Below are positions 33,103 to 45,528 of a stretch of 64,000 nt of DNA, in pieces; the first letter of the stretch is position 1, and the number at the start of each line of letters is the position of its first letter. The DNA is from Xestospongia muta. Taxonomy: Eukaryota; Porifera; Demospongiae; Haplosclerida; Petrosiidae. The stretch is from positions 3,658,501-3,722,500 of the forward strand of contig OY848928.1 of NCBI GenBank assembly GCA_963693285.1. Direction: 5' to 3'. A program made the position numbers and the translations under genes. The notes beneath the pieces were generated by a model. The model saw only the letters and a list, made by a program, of their open reading frames with translations, did no database searches and was not told where the DNA came from.

Positions 33103-33272
33103 ATCTTAACACTTTCAAAGTTCACACACACTTCAATTTGATGATATTCATATTTCACACTACCTCTAATTGCATACTAACACCCGCGCCACATTCCTGA
33201 CTGGGGACACAAAACTCAAGCCGTGTGACCAGACCTACTTTAAGCTTGCGTGTAGGTCTGGGGACGAGACTA

Positions 33273-34054
33273 GCTTAGGCCCAGCTATGATGTTGTTATT
33301 GCAAGAAAATTTATTAACATTCCAGAAGGTGTGGTTATAAAATGGTAATTTTGTCATTCTGTATATGCTCATTAATTGTTGCTTCATTTCTAGCTTTGCC
33401 ATGTTTGTGAAGCAGTAACTGAGTAAGTGGTAGAATCATTCAATTGCCAAGCAAGACTAAGTGCTAATTTCGTGATGAAAAGTTTCTCTGAGTCTTTACA
33501 TGACCCTTTAAAATGTATCAATATTTTATATACAAAATTTATTGTAACTTGAAGATGAAACGTTCTTTGGAAACGTCCCGTAGTACAAATATAAATCGAT
33601 ATATTATCTATTAGTAGCAGTCTTTTCAGTGCTTGGAGACGTTTCCTGAACGCGTTACTTCGCTCCAAGTCCACAAAACATTTTTCAGAACTTTTCTAAC
33701 GATTACTTCGACCAACGGCCTTCTGTTCTGCTGATCCGTATTCCTCTGAGATTGTTTACAACATACTAAAAAATCTCCACGTTAAGTTTTTTACTTTTCG
33801 AGAAACGGCACTTGACCTCTGCAGCCTGAAAATTCTTTTGCGAGTTTTAAACTTCTGTTTTTCTTGACGATAATCTTGATACTACTGTTGTAAAGTCCAC
33901 ATGTTTTTCTATTCGTTGCTAAACATTGGTAGCTGCTAACGCTTCGATTGCCAAGTTATAGCAGTTCAAAAGAAACAACCCCAGTAACAGACACACACAC
34001 ACACACACACAAACAGACTACAGTACCCTCGCTATGCGCCCACGCACAGCGAGG
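33273..34054 (-). mobile_element. Hairpin-ended element, reverse copy
   Basis: Reverse complement of most of 24073-24892: the 94-codon frame at 33674-33390, an AC run at about 33985-34010, and the CTCGCTATGCG ... GCACAGCGAGG hairpin end at 34054. Its other end is continuous with sequence left of the long-TIR element (31305-31322), so that element landed inside this one. Confidence 0.6.
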
Positions 34055-34149
34055 TTAATAAGTATATTATGAGTGTACTTGAATTAATCTTTTTCACTCA
34101 CCCAAGCCATTTTATGTGTAAATTTTTGAACATCTTCAAGTAATTTTTT

Positions 34150-34400
34150 ATTTTAGTAATGTATGGAACCCAAAGTTATAAGAAGGATGTTCAAAATGAA
34201 GTCATATGGTAGAAGAATGAAGATATAACAGCAAGTCAATTTCAACATTTCTATACAACTACCTGTGCAATGGCCTATAATCTTTTTGTCTTTTGTTGAA
34301 CAGATCAAAATGTACCCATACCAAGTAAATCCTTCATGAGTATTACACCAAGATATTTTAATATATTTAATTCTTGAAGAATCTATCCATCAAGTGTTTA
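34150..34400 (-). mobile_element. Possible LINE reverse transcriptase fragment, copy upstream of PC3
   Basis: Matches 19990-20230, including the minus-strand segment encoding a KYLGV-like motif. Non-functional. Confidence 0.3.
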
Positions 34401-34751
34401 TAAACAGCTAGAAGATAATGCAGATTTCTTACATATTAGTAACATACAAGCACACTTGAGATGATTCAGCTGAAGAAGATTTTGACCGTTTTTCAACAAG
34501 GTTGATGTCTTGTTGAACATGAATGTCTAATTACTCGTTGTCTAATTATAATAAACCAATCAAAATGATCTTAGATAGTAAGTCACATGTTACATTTTAC
34601 AAAATCTAACCAATCAAAATCATTTTAGAAAACTACTGTGCGGTTGCTCACGTTTATTAGCTATACGTTATTAACGCATTTAGCCAAGAGTTCTTTTATT
34701 GTCAAGCCTAACAAATTTATTAACTAAATTTATTAGGATAGAAACAAGACT

Positions 34752-37700
34752 ATGGAAGGTGTAGCAGGCGCTTCTATTGTTCTTCTTTGCAGTCTAGTAT
34801 GTTCTACTGTGCCATTACCACATTCTCAAAAGACAGTTATTCGTAGTAACAGCTGGGCAGTAGAGGTTACTGGAGGGAAGGACAAAGCTGATGAAATTGC
34901 TAAGAGACATGGCTTGGTCAATTTAGGAGCTGTAAGTATGGCAATGATATTTTTGCTCACACTAACAATTATTTTTATTATAGATTGGTTCATTAAATAA
35001 TATGTACCACTTTCTTCTTGATTCTGATGGTGATCATCAAGTAAAAGATCTAATTGGTAGAGAGATCCATTATCATACAAATGCTCTTAAAGCAGTGAAA
35101 CAGGTAATGCATGGATAATTACATAATAAAGAATGTCATCTTGACCACGAGTGTTAAGCAGTTCCTTACTATATTTATGTATGCTGTGTAATCATTCAGT
35201 TGACAGTGTTTTGAAACGAGGAATTATTTGGAGAAGCAATATTATTACAAACAGTCCTTTGTGACCAGCTGTTTGAAAAACGAGACTAATATTCACGTGT
35301 ACTAGATATGCACACACCACTGTATATAAAAACCATTCTGTCTTTTGGTAGAATATTTGTGATGTTAGTAAAATCCATGAAAACACATATTAAAATTAAA
35401 ATTTATAGAATACTATCATTGTTTGATTATATAGGTTGGTTATATAGAACAGCAAACATTACATACCTGGCAAAAGAAATATGTACAACCTACTACTAAT
35501 ACAGCCCCACTATGGAGTTCACAGTGGTGTCTGGTAAGTTATATCATATGTCAGTCTGACATAACAAGCCAATAGCAATTAGTTCCATTAATCTGTGGGT
35601 AATATAAATATCATCTAAAATGTCATGATTAGAAGTAGTGTGATTAAATAAATATTAATGTGCTATACTCACATTACCTTGTAAATTACTTGGTAGTGTA
35701 TGTACATAGTTATTGCTTTATATTAACATATAAATTATATATCAATCATTCTAATGCAGGTTTTAGACTGTCTGTCAAACAGAGTTAACCATCTATATAG
35801 GACAGTGGTAATAGTAGTAAATTGGTATATACCTTATATGGTTAGCTTATAATAACAATTAGTTTTGTAGCAGCAAAGCAGCTCCAACTGTGCAAACTCA
35901 GTATCCACTATGTAACTAATTATTATTCATTACTAATTTTTGGTATCACGTGATATTAAAACATAAGTTATTAGTATGTCAGGTGAAAATGAAGTGTGTC
36001 TTTGTAGTCAATTTGTATCTCTTCAGATTGTGCAGTAGCAGTAGTAGTTAGTCATAATATTTGCTACACTGCACAGAACTAACTTCATTGGTGACCCGGA
36101 CTATTTTTAAGTCGAAATTATTTCAAGATGTCCCTTGAAGACCTAAACCACGTGGCTTCTGTCACACTCAAGATCCCTTCTTTGTGGCCTTCTGATCCCC
36201 AAATCTGGTTGGCCCAGGTGAATGCACAGTTTAGCACTAAAGACATCACCTTTCAGAAAACTAAATTCGAACATATCGCCTCACTTGCACTGGAAGTTCG
36301 AGACCTCGTCCTATCTCCACCAACCAACTCGTCCTATGATGTCATAAAAAAGTAACTTGTACAACATACCACTGCTTCGGAGCAACATCAACTGCAACAG
36401 CTATTTAATGCTGAAGAGCTTGGAGATCGTAAGGCAACACAGTGACTTTGACATATGGAACAGCTACTTGGTGAAAAGCCAGTGGTACTGATGCCTCATT
36501 CTTACACAAGTTATTTTTACAGTGATTACCTTCTAATGTACGCATGGTACTCACCTCCATTAACACGACCAGTTTAGACGACCTTGGACAACTGGTCGAT
36601 CAAATTATGGAAGTAACCACACCTTCAATTTCAAATGTTACTGCTTCCACAGAAGTAGAGCAATTACTGGTGGAGATGGCAGACCTCAAAAGACTAGTAC
36701 AGTCATTGCTCACTCCCAAAGCACAACATCAGCACCAATTACCCTCCCAGTGACAATCACATAGTCGTTCACCATCTATACCAAACAAAGAGCCATACTG
36801 GTATCATTGTTTTGGAAGTTCAGCACGTAAATGTCAACCACTTTGCAACATGTTGGGAAATGCGTAGGCCAGCTATTAGTAGAAATGAGTGTGACTGCCC
36901 AATCTCAAAGCTGCTTATTCTATATTTCAGATGGTAACAGTGGACTATGCCTGCTTGTAGATACTGGCACAGAAGTAAGTTTAGTTCCATCTACTAATAC
37001 TGAACACAAAACACTAACAAGATGGATTTACACTACTTGCAGTTAATCACACTCCAATCAAGACTTATTTTACTTCAAGGACTTCACTTTACATATGCTT
37101 ATATTGATGATGTACTTATAGCTAGCCACTCCCCTGAAGAAAATCTGCAACATCTCCGAACAGTATTCCATCGATTCCAACAACATAGTATCGTCATCAA
37201 TCCAAATGTGAATTCGGATTTCTCATCCAGATATACGTGGAACCCAATATCTGTTTAATTCATCTTTCATTTGGCCAAATATGAATACTGATGTCAGGAA
37301 ATGGACACGTTCGTGTATACAGTGTCAATTAGCTAAAGTCCAACAAGACACAGTATCTCCTCATTCTACATTCACTACTCCAGATGCTCGATTCGATTAC
37401 ATTCACATTGATATAGTCGGACCATTGCCTCCTTCTAATGGTTATTCGTATATCTCACTTGTATTGACAGGTTCACATGCTGGACAGAGGCTCTACCCTT
37501 AGTGGATATTACAGCTGCAACAGTTGCCAGAACATTCATAAGTGGATGGATTTCACGTTTTGGAACACCTTCCACTTTTAGATCAACCTGATCATTCATT
37601 AACTCATTCACTGGGAAGGAGTACTGTGCAAAAACAGTATCCACTATGTTACTAATTATTATTTATAACTAATTTTTTGGTATCACGTGATATAATAAAA

Positions 37701-40700
37701 AATAAGTTATCAGTCTGTCAGGTGAAAACGAAAGGTATTGTTGTAGTCAATTTGTATCTCTTCAGATTGTGCAGTAGCGGTAGTAGTTAGTCATAATATT
37801 TGATACACTAGCACGGAACTAACTATAGTTTTAATAGTAGTTGTATCATCTTTTCCTTGTCTTCATATAATGATTGAACAAGTCAACTAAATTTTACTTA
37901 GAGTACTATATCTTTAAGATATATCTATAGAGAAATCCAGTTCAATCAGTTAATTAATTAGTCTTTCATATCCTGTCATGTATTGACATGCACACTGTAG
38001 TAATTTAATTTGATATTCAAAGTTTCTCAGACTTTAAAATATGTCTTAAATTACTTCAACTGTTTATCATATATGGCAAATTACAATTTATTGCTTATTT
38101 TAGAAAAATACTGGTCAAACTGGATATACTACTTTACTATTAGATATCAATGTAGAACCAGCTTGGATACAAGGATATACTGGTAATGGTATCATTGTAG
38201 GTGTGGTTGATGATGGTAAGTAACTATATTGTATAAATCTATGGTTGTTTATATGATTGCTTTTAATCACTTTAGTATATAATTATTCTATCCTTATAGC
38301 ATTACATATATCAATATTGTGTACCAAACCTTTTCTATATAGTAAACCTTATAGAGGTGTCTTTAATAAAAGAATTATATAGTATATAAAAGTATTTAGA
38401 GTTTGTCTAGAGAAAGAAACCTGATAGAGAGGGAGATGATATAGGATATTCTTTATGTGAGGTTCTATCTAATTAGTTTAATTCCTCTTCCTTTTATAGG
38501 TGTGGAACATACTCATAGTGACTTGGTTGATAACTATGTAAGATGATATAGTCTCTTTATAAAGTTAACTATATACTTAGATGTATTATAAGATTGACAA
38601 TATTATAAGTATGTGGTATGATATTAATAGTTGGTACTTGTATTGAAGTCTCTATCTAAATTACTTATCAAAAATGACAGAAAATTCCATGGTCCCAAAT
38701 AACTATTATGTAATATTGTTATAATTGTATGTAACCAACCATCCTTTTATATATACACTGTTAAAATAAATTGTTGTTTGAACTGATTCATATTCATTTT
38801 GGGTACATGTATTCTCACATTTATTGAAGAGTATTAACAACACACATTATTTTTATTTCTAACTACAATGGAATTACACAGTTTGTACTTAGACAAATCT
38901 TCTCATGCACATAATATGTAGGAATGTCCTGTTAAAATTCCATAGTGACAACCCTCACACACAATGACATGACAAGTAACAGCACTCGCATACAATTTTA
39001 GCATCTACGAAAATTGTTTTGTCTAACTATAAGATTTTAAACAGATTCTTCATTTCTTTATGACTTTCAGTTAGTATGTAATCCTAATGAGAGTAGTATA
39101 ATACAATGTTTATTACATTTTATTTCCTCATTATGTATTATATTCAATGTAAATCATCATGGGTTAGTTAGATACAATGTGATCATTATTATAATATTCA
39201 TAAGACTTGAATATCATACATATCAATAATTATGATGACTTGATAATGACATGAACTTACCACGTGTCTTTATGTAGATATCAAATTACAGCTATGACTA
39301 TTATAGTTATGATAGTAATCCTTCTCCTTTTGGATCAGACTCGCATGGAACAGCTTGTGCTGGAGAGATTAGTATGGTACGTGCAAACAGTGTCTGTGGA
39401 GTGGGTGTGGCTTATGATGCAAAACTTGCAGGTATAGTGGCTAACATTAAAAGAGATGTTTTAATATAATTCTTAATTTTATATAATTATTTCTTTATAT
39501 AATTATGGAAGCCAAGGATAGACATTCCAATTCCTATTTTTTATTTCTTTCCAATTCCTATTTTTTATTTCTTTCTCATATTTTGAAAATTCCAATTAAT
39601 GACCCAGTTGATGGTTCAATTCCATATTCCTTATAGCATTCTTGATATGTGCTCCATTTCTAGGCTTTTCTTGCTACTTAATAAAATGCAAAATGTAAGT
39701 AACATGAGCTGTCACTTAGAGTACTTTTATATAATTATTACAAGTATATTTTTCTAGTCTATTTGGTGTATGTGTTTATAGCTAGTAATTAACTTTATAG
39801 GAATTCGTTTGTTGGGTGGTGAAACAACTGATGCTCAAGATGCAAGTGCTGTGAGCCATCAACGACATGCTATTGATATATATAGTAATAGTTGGGGTCC
39901 AGCTGATAATGGATGTATTGTTAATGGACCAAAAACATTAACACTCATTGCTCTAGAAGAAGGAACACAATATGTAAGATTTTTATTATCTAACAACACT
40001 ATAGATTGGTGAAATCAGAGGTTACAAAGTTATACTACCAATATAGTGTAAACAATTTTTGTTACACCCATTTGATAATGTATAACATGTAACTGCGTTA
40101 CAAAATTGCTTCATAAAAAAACCTTTAAATCCTTTTTAATGCAATTATTAGTCCATCTCTGATTACTATCTTAGGGTCGAGGAGGGAAAGGTAACATCTT
40201 CACATGGGCAGCTGGTAACGGAGGAGGAGCTGATCTTTCTTATGATACTTGTGCAGCTGATGGTTATTCTCAAAGCAGATATACCATATCAGTTGGTGCT
40301 TATTCTCAAATTGGTGCTCCTGCTAGCTATGATGAGCCATGCTCTGCTAAGTTTACTGTTGCCTATGTTGAGAATACACTGAATGAAAACCTACAAGTGG
40401 TAAGTACATGATATATTAATATACATATTGAACATGAATTGTTTATATGTATACTCATACCATTATGTGAGTCAATAGTGATTACCTCTCTTGTCAGGCA
40501 ACATTAGCTCGTTATAGTCGTTGTACTAAAATATTTAAGGGCACTAGCTCAGCAACTCCATTGATTTCTGGAGTTATAGCATTGACATTGGAAGCTAAGT
40601 GAGTCTATGATATTGTCAGATAGTCATATTACTTTATATGTGGTTTCAATTGATTTAGTTCTGATCTAACCTGGCGAGATATCTTGTATCTTATTGTGTA

Positions 40701-41719
40701 TACATCTAACTCTGATTCTCTAATAGTCAATACTAATGATAACTTTACAAATGGTGCTGGTCTGACAGTGAGTCATCACTTTGGATTTGGAGCAATTGAT
40801 GCTGAAGCCATGGTAACACGAGCCAAGCATTGGGTCAATGTACCTTCTGAAATATCACATACTTTAACTCCATCTATAACAACTGGGTTAGTTATTTTAT
40901 AATATTTTATTGATGTAAGTTTTCATTTATACATGTGACAGGTATGCAACACTTAGTTCACCACTTATTGTCACATTCACTTACTCTGGGCAGATAACTT
41001 ATCTTGAACAGATTGTAGTTACTATGACACTTCATGCCAATGGCTATCGTTATGACTTAGATGAAACAGATGCATATAATCAATTACGTGATGATGTAAA
41101 TGTTCTTAATTATAACTTTTATAATAACCATGCTAAACGTGGTGATATCAATGTCACTCTCACTTCTCCTCAAGGCTCTACTTCTACTTTACTGTTCAAT
41201 CGACCTTATGATATTGTCACTACAGAAGGTTATCTCAATTGGCCATTCTTAAGTGTCCTACACTGGGGTGAAAACCCTAATGGACAATGGACTATACGAG
41301 TGTACTGGAAAAATTCAAGGGGATCTGCTAGAATGAGTAATATATCCATTTCCTTATATGGTGTGTTTGGAACACCAACTGCAGTGTCTAACATTCCATT
41401 TCAATGTGATATAGCATGTGCTCGTTCCAAAGGGTGTGCTGCTGCTGGACCTCAGTATTGTGATGCATGTAACAACACTCTGCTACGTAATGCCACTACT
41501 TTAGAATGCATCCAACCATTTGAATGTCAAGCACCAAACAGTATAGCTAGCAATTATTGCTATTTACCATCAATACCTGAGAAGATTGCTGTTTATAATC
41601 CGTTTACTGTGTTAACCTTTATGTTGGCACTCCTAATTATTATGTTCTCATTGCTAATGAAAACTTCTAAAACTAGATTGTATATATGCAAGAAAATACA
41701 CATGTTTTTGAAATATTAG
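34752..41719 (+). CDS. Furin/kexin-type proprotein convertase, PC3 (altered promoter and C-terminus)
   Basis: Exons: 34752-34931, 34984-35103, 35435-35533, 38104-38215, 38500-38537, 39278-39431, 39801-39973, 40175-40399, 40498-40598, 40659-40886, 40942-41719; 735 residues. All catalytic residues are kept ([27 protein letters not shown]). Differences: one residue (Tyr of RYSNSW) is deleted in exon 1. KR before the cleavage site is EQ. Asn replaces Gly in CIVNGP. The usual stop is lost, and 26 extra codons give a longer hydrophobic segment followed by a basic tail ([19 protein letters not shown]). Intron 3 contains a degenerate Gypsy element. The promoter lacks the TATA-containing block of PC2, PC4 and PC6. 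The reading frame is open throughout, so it is either weakly expressed or newly decaying. Confidence 0.82.
35889..36083 (+). repeat. Left LTR of the Gypsy element
   Basis: Begins TGTGCAAACTCAGTATCC and shares with the right LTR the blocks GGTATCACGTGATAT and CTCTTCAGATTGTGCAGTAG. The LTRs differ at many positions, so the insertion is not recent. Confidence 0.7.
37625..37823 (+). repeat. Right LTR of the Gypsy element
   Basis: Begins TGTGCAAAAACAGTATCC after a purine-rich tract (GGGAAGGAG) that could be the polypurine tract. It ends near GGAACTAAC. Confidence 0.7.
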
Positions 41720-42184
41720 GCTTTTGTAGCATTGATAAATTATCTTTAATGATATTTTTTTATTAAAAACAATCTCATGATTCTATAACATTATTTAGAT
41801 TAGTATACACAAATATCCGCGTCTATGAGTTAGAAAATGTTTGCATCACAATCATCACAAATACCTACTTTACTTCCTATTCCTGTGTTTTCTAGAGTAC
41901 ATTACTTTCTAAAGTCCTCACACTAATCACAACCACCTCAGTTAATACCTATAATCCATCCACCCTATATCCAACTCCACTGTTCTCTAACAAACAAGAT
42001 TCTCATACTTTGTTGTCAGCACTACATTAACCACCATGTATGCATCCAACCTCTACTGCTGCTTAAGTTGTATGCTTCATACACTAATAACATATGGTGT
42101 TTTAATTGTGGATTCCAAAATTAACTAACAGTTTAGGTACTGACTAGTTACTTGAGCAATTTCAGAACAATTAGATATAATAAA

Positions 42185-42640
42185 AAGAGGATTACTTGAT
42201 GGATGGTATCATATATAGAAATAGCAATTTAAGAGAAGCAATAATTCACACCCTCAATAGAGTAATTGTTAAGTTTCGACTAAGATTTAAAGATAAAATT
42301 TATATTCCTTATTACAATTGGTTTGGTAATTACCACACTATAGAAAATAAGAAAAGATTTGGTGGTGTTGGCTTTTTAGTAACTAATCATCTTGTTAGCA
42401 CTTTAGTGTAGCAACCTTAAATGATAAAGCAAATGACTGTCTATGGTTACAACTAACATACCTAATATCTACAGATATAGCCTGTTTGAATTGTGTGCAT
42501 GCTACCTATTCCCAGCTACTAATTCTAGAGGTGACCACTCTTTGGAATCTTTAATATACTTAAGCAACAAATACTACAATACCAGTCTTTAGACCATATT
42601 GTTATTTATGGTGATTTCAACTTCACTAAAACTAATTGGT
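42185..42640 (+). mobile_element. LINE endonuclease-domain fragment (best preserved copy, downstream of PC3)
   Basis: 42196-42411 is open and encodes a segment ending NWFGNYHTIENKKRFGG followed by VGFLVTNHL, like the WFG...GGVGFLV region of APE-type endonucleases of non-LTR retrotransposons. After frameshifts, a segment encoding VPATNSRGDHSLESL and finally YGDFN (42607-42621), the metal-binding motif, can be read. It carries no reverse transcriptase and is inactive. It has been copied with the PC unit. Confidence 0.55.
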
Positions 42641-42922
42641 TGATTTAGCCAATATATTGTTATATAGGTTGCATGTACCAACATTTTATAATACTGTTTT
42701 TAAGTATTAACTTACTTATATATGTGGAATTGACTGTTTACCACATTTTAGAACTAATAACGATGTTATTTTATCTTACTAAAAAAGTGAAATCATTAAT
42801 ATTTCTAACATTTAGGTAAACAATCAATTCCATAGGTAAATTAATAATAAAAACACTATCAAAGGATTTTGCTATATACATGTTGGCTATATAACCATAT
42901 ATTGGTTAAATCAACCAATTAG
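42632..42922. repeat. Palindromic MITE-like element, PC3 copy
   Basis: Same arms as 18662-18986 but without the long AT run. Confidence 0.7.
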
Positions 42923-44054
42923 ATTTACAATGAATACAGCTAGTTGTAGGTATGCTTTCAATGTTCTAGACTCTTGACTTTTTATTTTACTAGTATATAA
43001 GAACTATATGTAATCAAAATACCAAATCACAAAGATATCATTCGTATATTTTCTAGAAGGAATTGATTTTTGTATGGTAAATTAATTAATCTGTCTAAAC
43101 AGACTATCCCACAGAATTATTTAGAGGATAAGGAGTCATTTTATAACAGTGATGATATCTATTCATTAATTTCTTATAGTAAAATAATTTATTGTGAATA
43201 TACTTACGTTTGTTTGTTTACATATTTCTAACTCATTACATTTAAATAGTTTATTCAATCAATTAATTAAAAAGGAAAACTAAAAACAGTTTACAAAGTC
43301 TGGAGGGGTTATGATCTTCACAGGAAAGATGTCAGGCTCACACTTTGACAAACTAGAGAAATAAAAATTGAATTTCTTTCAACCCAAAGACAAGAATTAT
43401 TGGTATTACGAAAATACAATCCTATAACATTTAGGAAGAATATCAAAAAGGTATCCATCAATAGTAGTTATTATTATTAATAATTAATTTAGCTATAATT
43501 ATTTTAATAAGCTATAATATATATTGTCATTTTTTAAGAATTTGTCACACACATATAATATGCAATGGGATACAAAAATAGCTTCTAAGATATTACAAGT
43601 TTGTATCCCATATATAAATAACAAGCTATATTGTATGTATAAAAATATTATAGGTAGGTATGGACAAAAGCTGAACAAATAAGTACATTATGAGTGTATT
43701 TGAATTAATCTTTTTAAAATAAATAGGTTATCTTCATTGGTCTGCTCCCAATATTACATGATGATATTGTGTGATGTAGTAATGAGTATAAATATCAAAT
43801 GTTATAGCAACTACTGGCTGAATAAGTTGATTATTGTTGTTGAATTTTATTTGATAATTACACTGTCTATGGTTGAGAACTCCTGATGGATAGTAACATT
43901 GAGTATATAATATTTTACAAAGGAGATTTCATTTGCCTTCTCTCTACATCTTCTTTCTTCTAATGTAAGTAAATCATAATATGTCTAATAGCTGACTGTT
44001 TCACTCGCACAAACCATTCTAAGTGTATATTTTTGAACATCTTCAAGTAATTTT

Positions 44055-44312
44055 TTATTTTAGTAATGTATGGAAGCCAAAGTTAAGAAGGATATTCAAG
44101 ATGAAGTCATATTGTAAAGGAATGAAGATATAACAGCAAGTCAATTTCAACATTTCTATACAACTACCTGTGCAATAGTCTATAATCTTTTTGTCTTTTG
44201 TTGAACAGAACAAAATGTACTCATACAAACTAAATCCTTCATGAGTATTGCACCAAGATATTTTAATATATTTAATTCTTGAAGAATCTATCCATCGAGT
44301 GTTTATAAACAA
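44055..44312 (-). mobile_element. Possible LINE reverse transcriptase fragment, copy upstream of PC4
   Basis: The minus strand encodes SRIKYIKISWCNTHEG in one frame and LNILKYLGVI in another, as expected for a frameshifted remnant of the segment after the LINE catalytic core. Copies lie at 19990, 34150 and 57464. Confidence 0.35.
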
Positions 44313-44391
44313 CTAAAAGATATTGCAGATTTCTTACATATATTAGTAACATACAAGCACACTTGAAATGATTCAGCTGAAGAAGTTGTCT

Positions 44392-45250
44392 TGTTGTTGT
44401 TAGCCTCATCAAATAGGCAGTACTACCAGAATATTGCCTCATAAAAATTTCAACATTGATCGATATAAACAGCAGGAGTGTGTATCTTCTTTTTTTCTGA
44501 CTCTAATTAATGAAACTCAATCACACTCGATGTTATCATTTAAATTTTAGACACTACACATGTACATTGATGTTATTATACTTATCAGTTGTAAAAATGT
44601 GCTCAAGTTGTACATGTGTGCAGTGATAAAAATTTCACATTTTAGGCCATGTCCTATTATGTGAAAATATTTTTAACAAATGCTTGCATATAAACAGTTG
44701 CTATGTGGCCATCTTGAAAAGGAAGCTCATTAACATTAGTATACAGAAAGTACAGTGATTGTCCTTTCTTGCAAAAAAAATTATAAAGACTTTACATTTA
44801 ATTATAAGATGACCATGTAACAACCAATCATATGCAAGTATTCGTTCAAAATGTCTTGTGCAATAAGACCCTTTGTTAGACTTTGTCAGATCAACTCCTA
44901 TAACCTTTAACTATACTCTGTTAACAAGTGTAGGCAATAGACTTCCCTACTATACTAAACAAAGCAACAGATAAACTCCTATTACTGTTAACTACTCTAT
45001 GAACAAGAGTAGGCAATGGACTTCCCTACTATACTAAACAAAACAACAGATCAATTTCTATAACCGTTAACTACTCTGTTAACAAGAGTAGGCAATGGAT
45101 ACTAAACAAAGGAACAGATAAACTCCCATAATCGTTAACTACTCTGTTAACTAGTGTAGACAATAGACTTCCCTACTATACTAAACAAAGCAACAGATAC
45201 ACTCCCATCACTTTTAACTGTAGTGGTAACAGAAGAAAGCAATAGCTCTC
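44392..45250. other. Insertion unique to the PC4 upstream region
   Basis: The other units run from GAAGAAGT(T/C) directly into the sequence before AGGTTGATGTCTTATTGAA. Here about 860 nt intervene. The first 500 nt show no coding signal. The rest is the tandem repeat 44888-45250. Confidence 0.55.
44888..45250. repeat. ~79-bp tandem repeat, four to five units
   Basis: Units start AGATAAACTCC or AGATCAA and contain GTTAACTACTCTGTTAACAA and CTTCCCTACTATACTAAACA. Unit starts are at 44888, 44969, 45048, 45116 and 45195. The third unit has lost about 11 nt and the last is incomplete. The array lies 280-640 nt upstream of the PC4 start. Confidence 0.8.
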
Positions 45251-45327
45251 AGGTTGATGTCTTATTGAATGTGAACAATCAAAATTATCTTAGATAATAA
45301 GTCACATGTTAAATTTTACAAAATTTA

Positions 45328-45528
45328 ACCAATCAAAATTATTTTAGAAAAACTTATGTGCGTTTACTTTGTTTATATTAGCTATATGGTATTAACGTTT
45401 TTGCCCTCCGGATGGGGCGTGGTAGGCTGGAGACGAGAGTATATAAATAGCCAGGAGTGCTTTTTTTATTGTACGATGTCAAGCCTAATAAATTTATTAA
45501 CTAACTTTATTAGGATAGAAACAAGACT
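45328..45528 (+). promoter_or_regulatory. Core promoter and 5' leader of PC4
   Basis: AACCAATCAAAAT is at about 45328, GGGGCGTGGT near 45414 and TATATAAAT at 45440-45448. The leader hairpin CCTAATAAA ... TTTATTAGG ends at about 45514, and the ATG follows at 45529. The TATA box is about 90 nt from the ATG. Confidence 0.6.

Larger units (their letters stand above)
31323..33272. mobile_element. Long-TIR DNA transposon (Mutator-like architecture), 1,950 bp
   Basis: The termini 31323-31474 and 33121-33272 are inverted repeats of 152 nt with about three mismatches by eye and no length difference. They begin TAGTCTCGTCCCCAGACC. GCTTAGGCC is present directly outside both ends (31314-31322 and 33273-33281), a 9-bp target duplication. 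Long TIRs with 9-bp duplications are typical of Mutator-like elements. No DDE transposase is visible. Instead there is a spliced plus-strand gene (31484-32558) and a minus-strand RecQ-like helicase fragment (33102-32803). Each starts 10-20 nt inside a TIR and they converge. The class assignment rests on TIR and duplication length only. It is inserted in another repeat. Confidence 0.7.
35889..37823 (+). mobile_element. Degenerate Ty3/Gypsy LTR retrotransposon in PC3 intron 3
   Basis: Similar direct repeats of about 195 nt flank it (35889-36083 and 37625-37823), both starting TGTGCAAA. TGGTGACCCGGAC, a plausible tRNA primer-binding site, follows the left repeat. Internal fragments in order: gag-like (36128-36355, [16 protein letters not shown]), more gag (36530-36750), protease with [13 protein letters not shown] (about 36950), reverse transcriptase with the YIDD box (about 37084-37200), and integrase zinc-binding and first-Asp region (37281-37500, [10 protein letters not shown] and [11 protein letters not shown]). 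Stops, frameshifts and large internal deletions make it inactive. AGTTT occurs at both outer junctions (about 35866 and 37827), suggesting a 5-bp target duplication. The outer edge of the left LTR is uncertain by about 20 nt. Confidence 0.8.

Noticed and set aside
37435..37644. 69-codon minus-strand frame at the integrase end of the Gypsy element.
   Set aside because: Antisense shadow of the degenerate integrase region, with no independent support.
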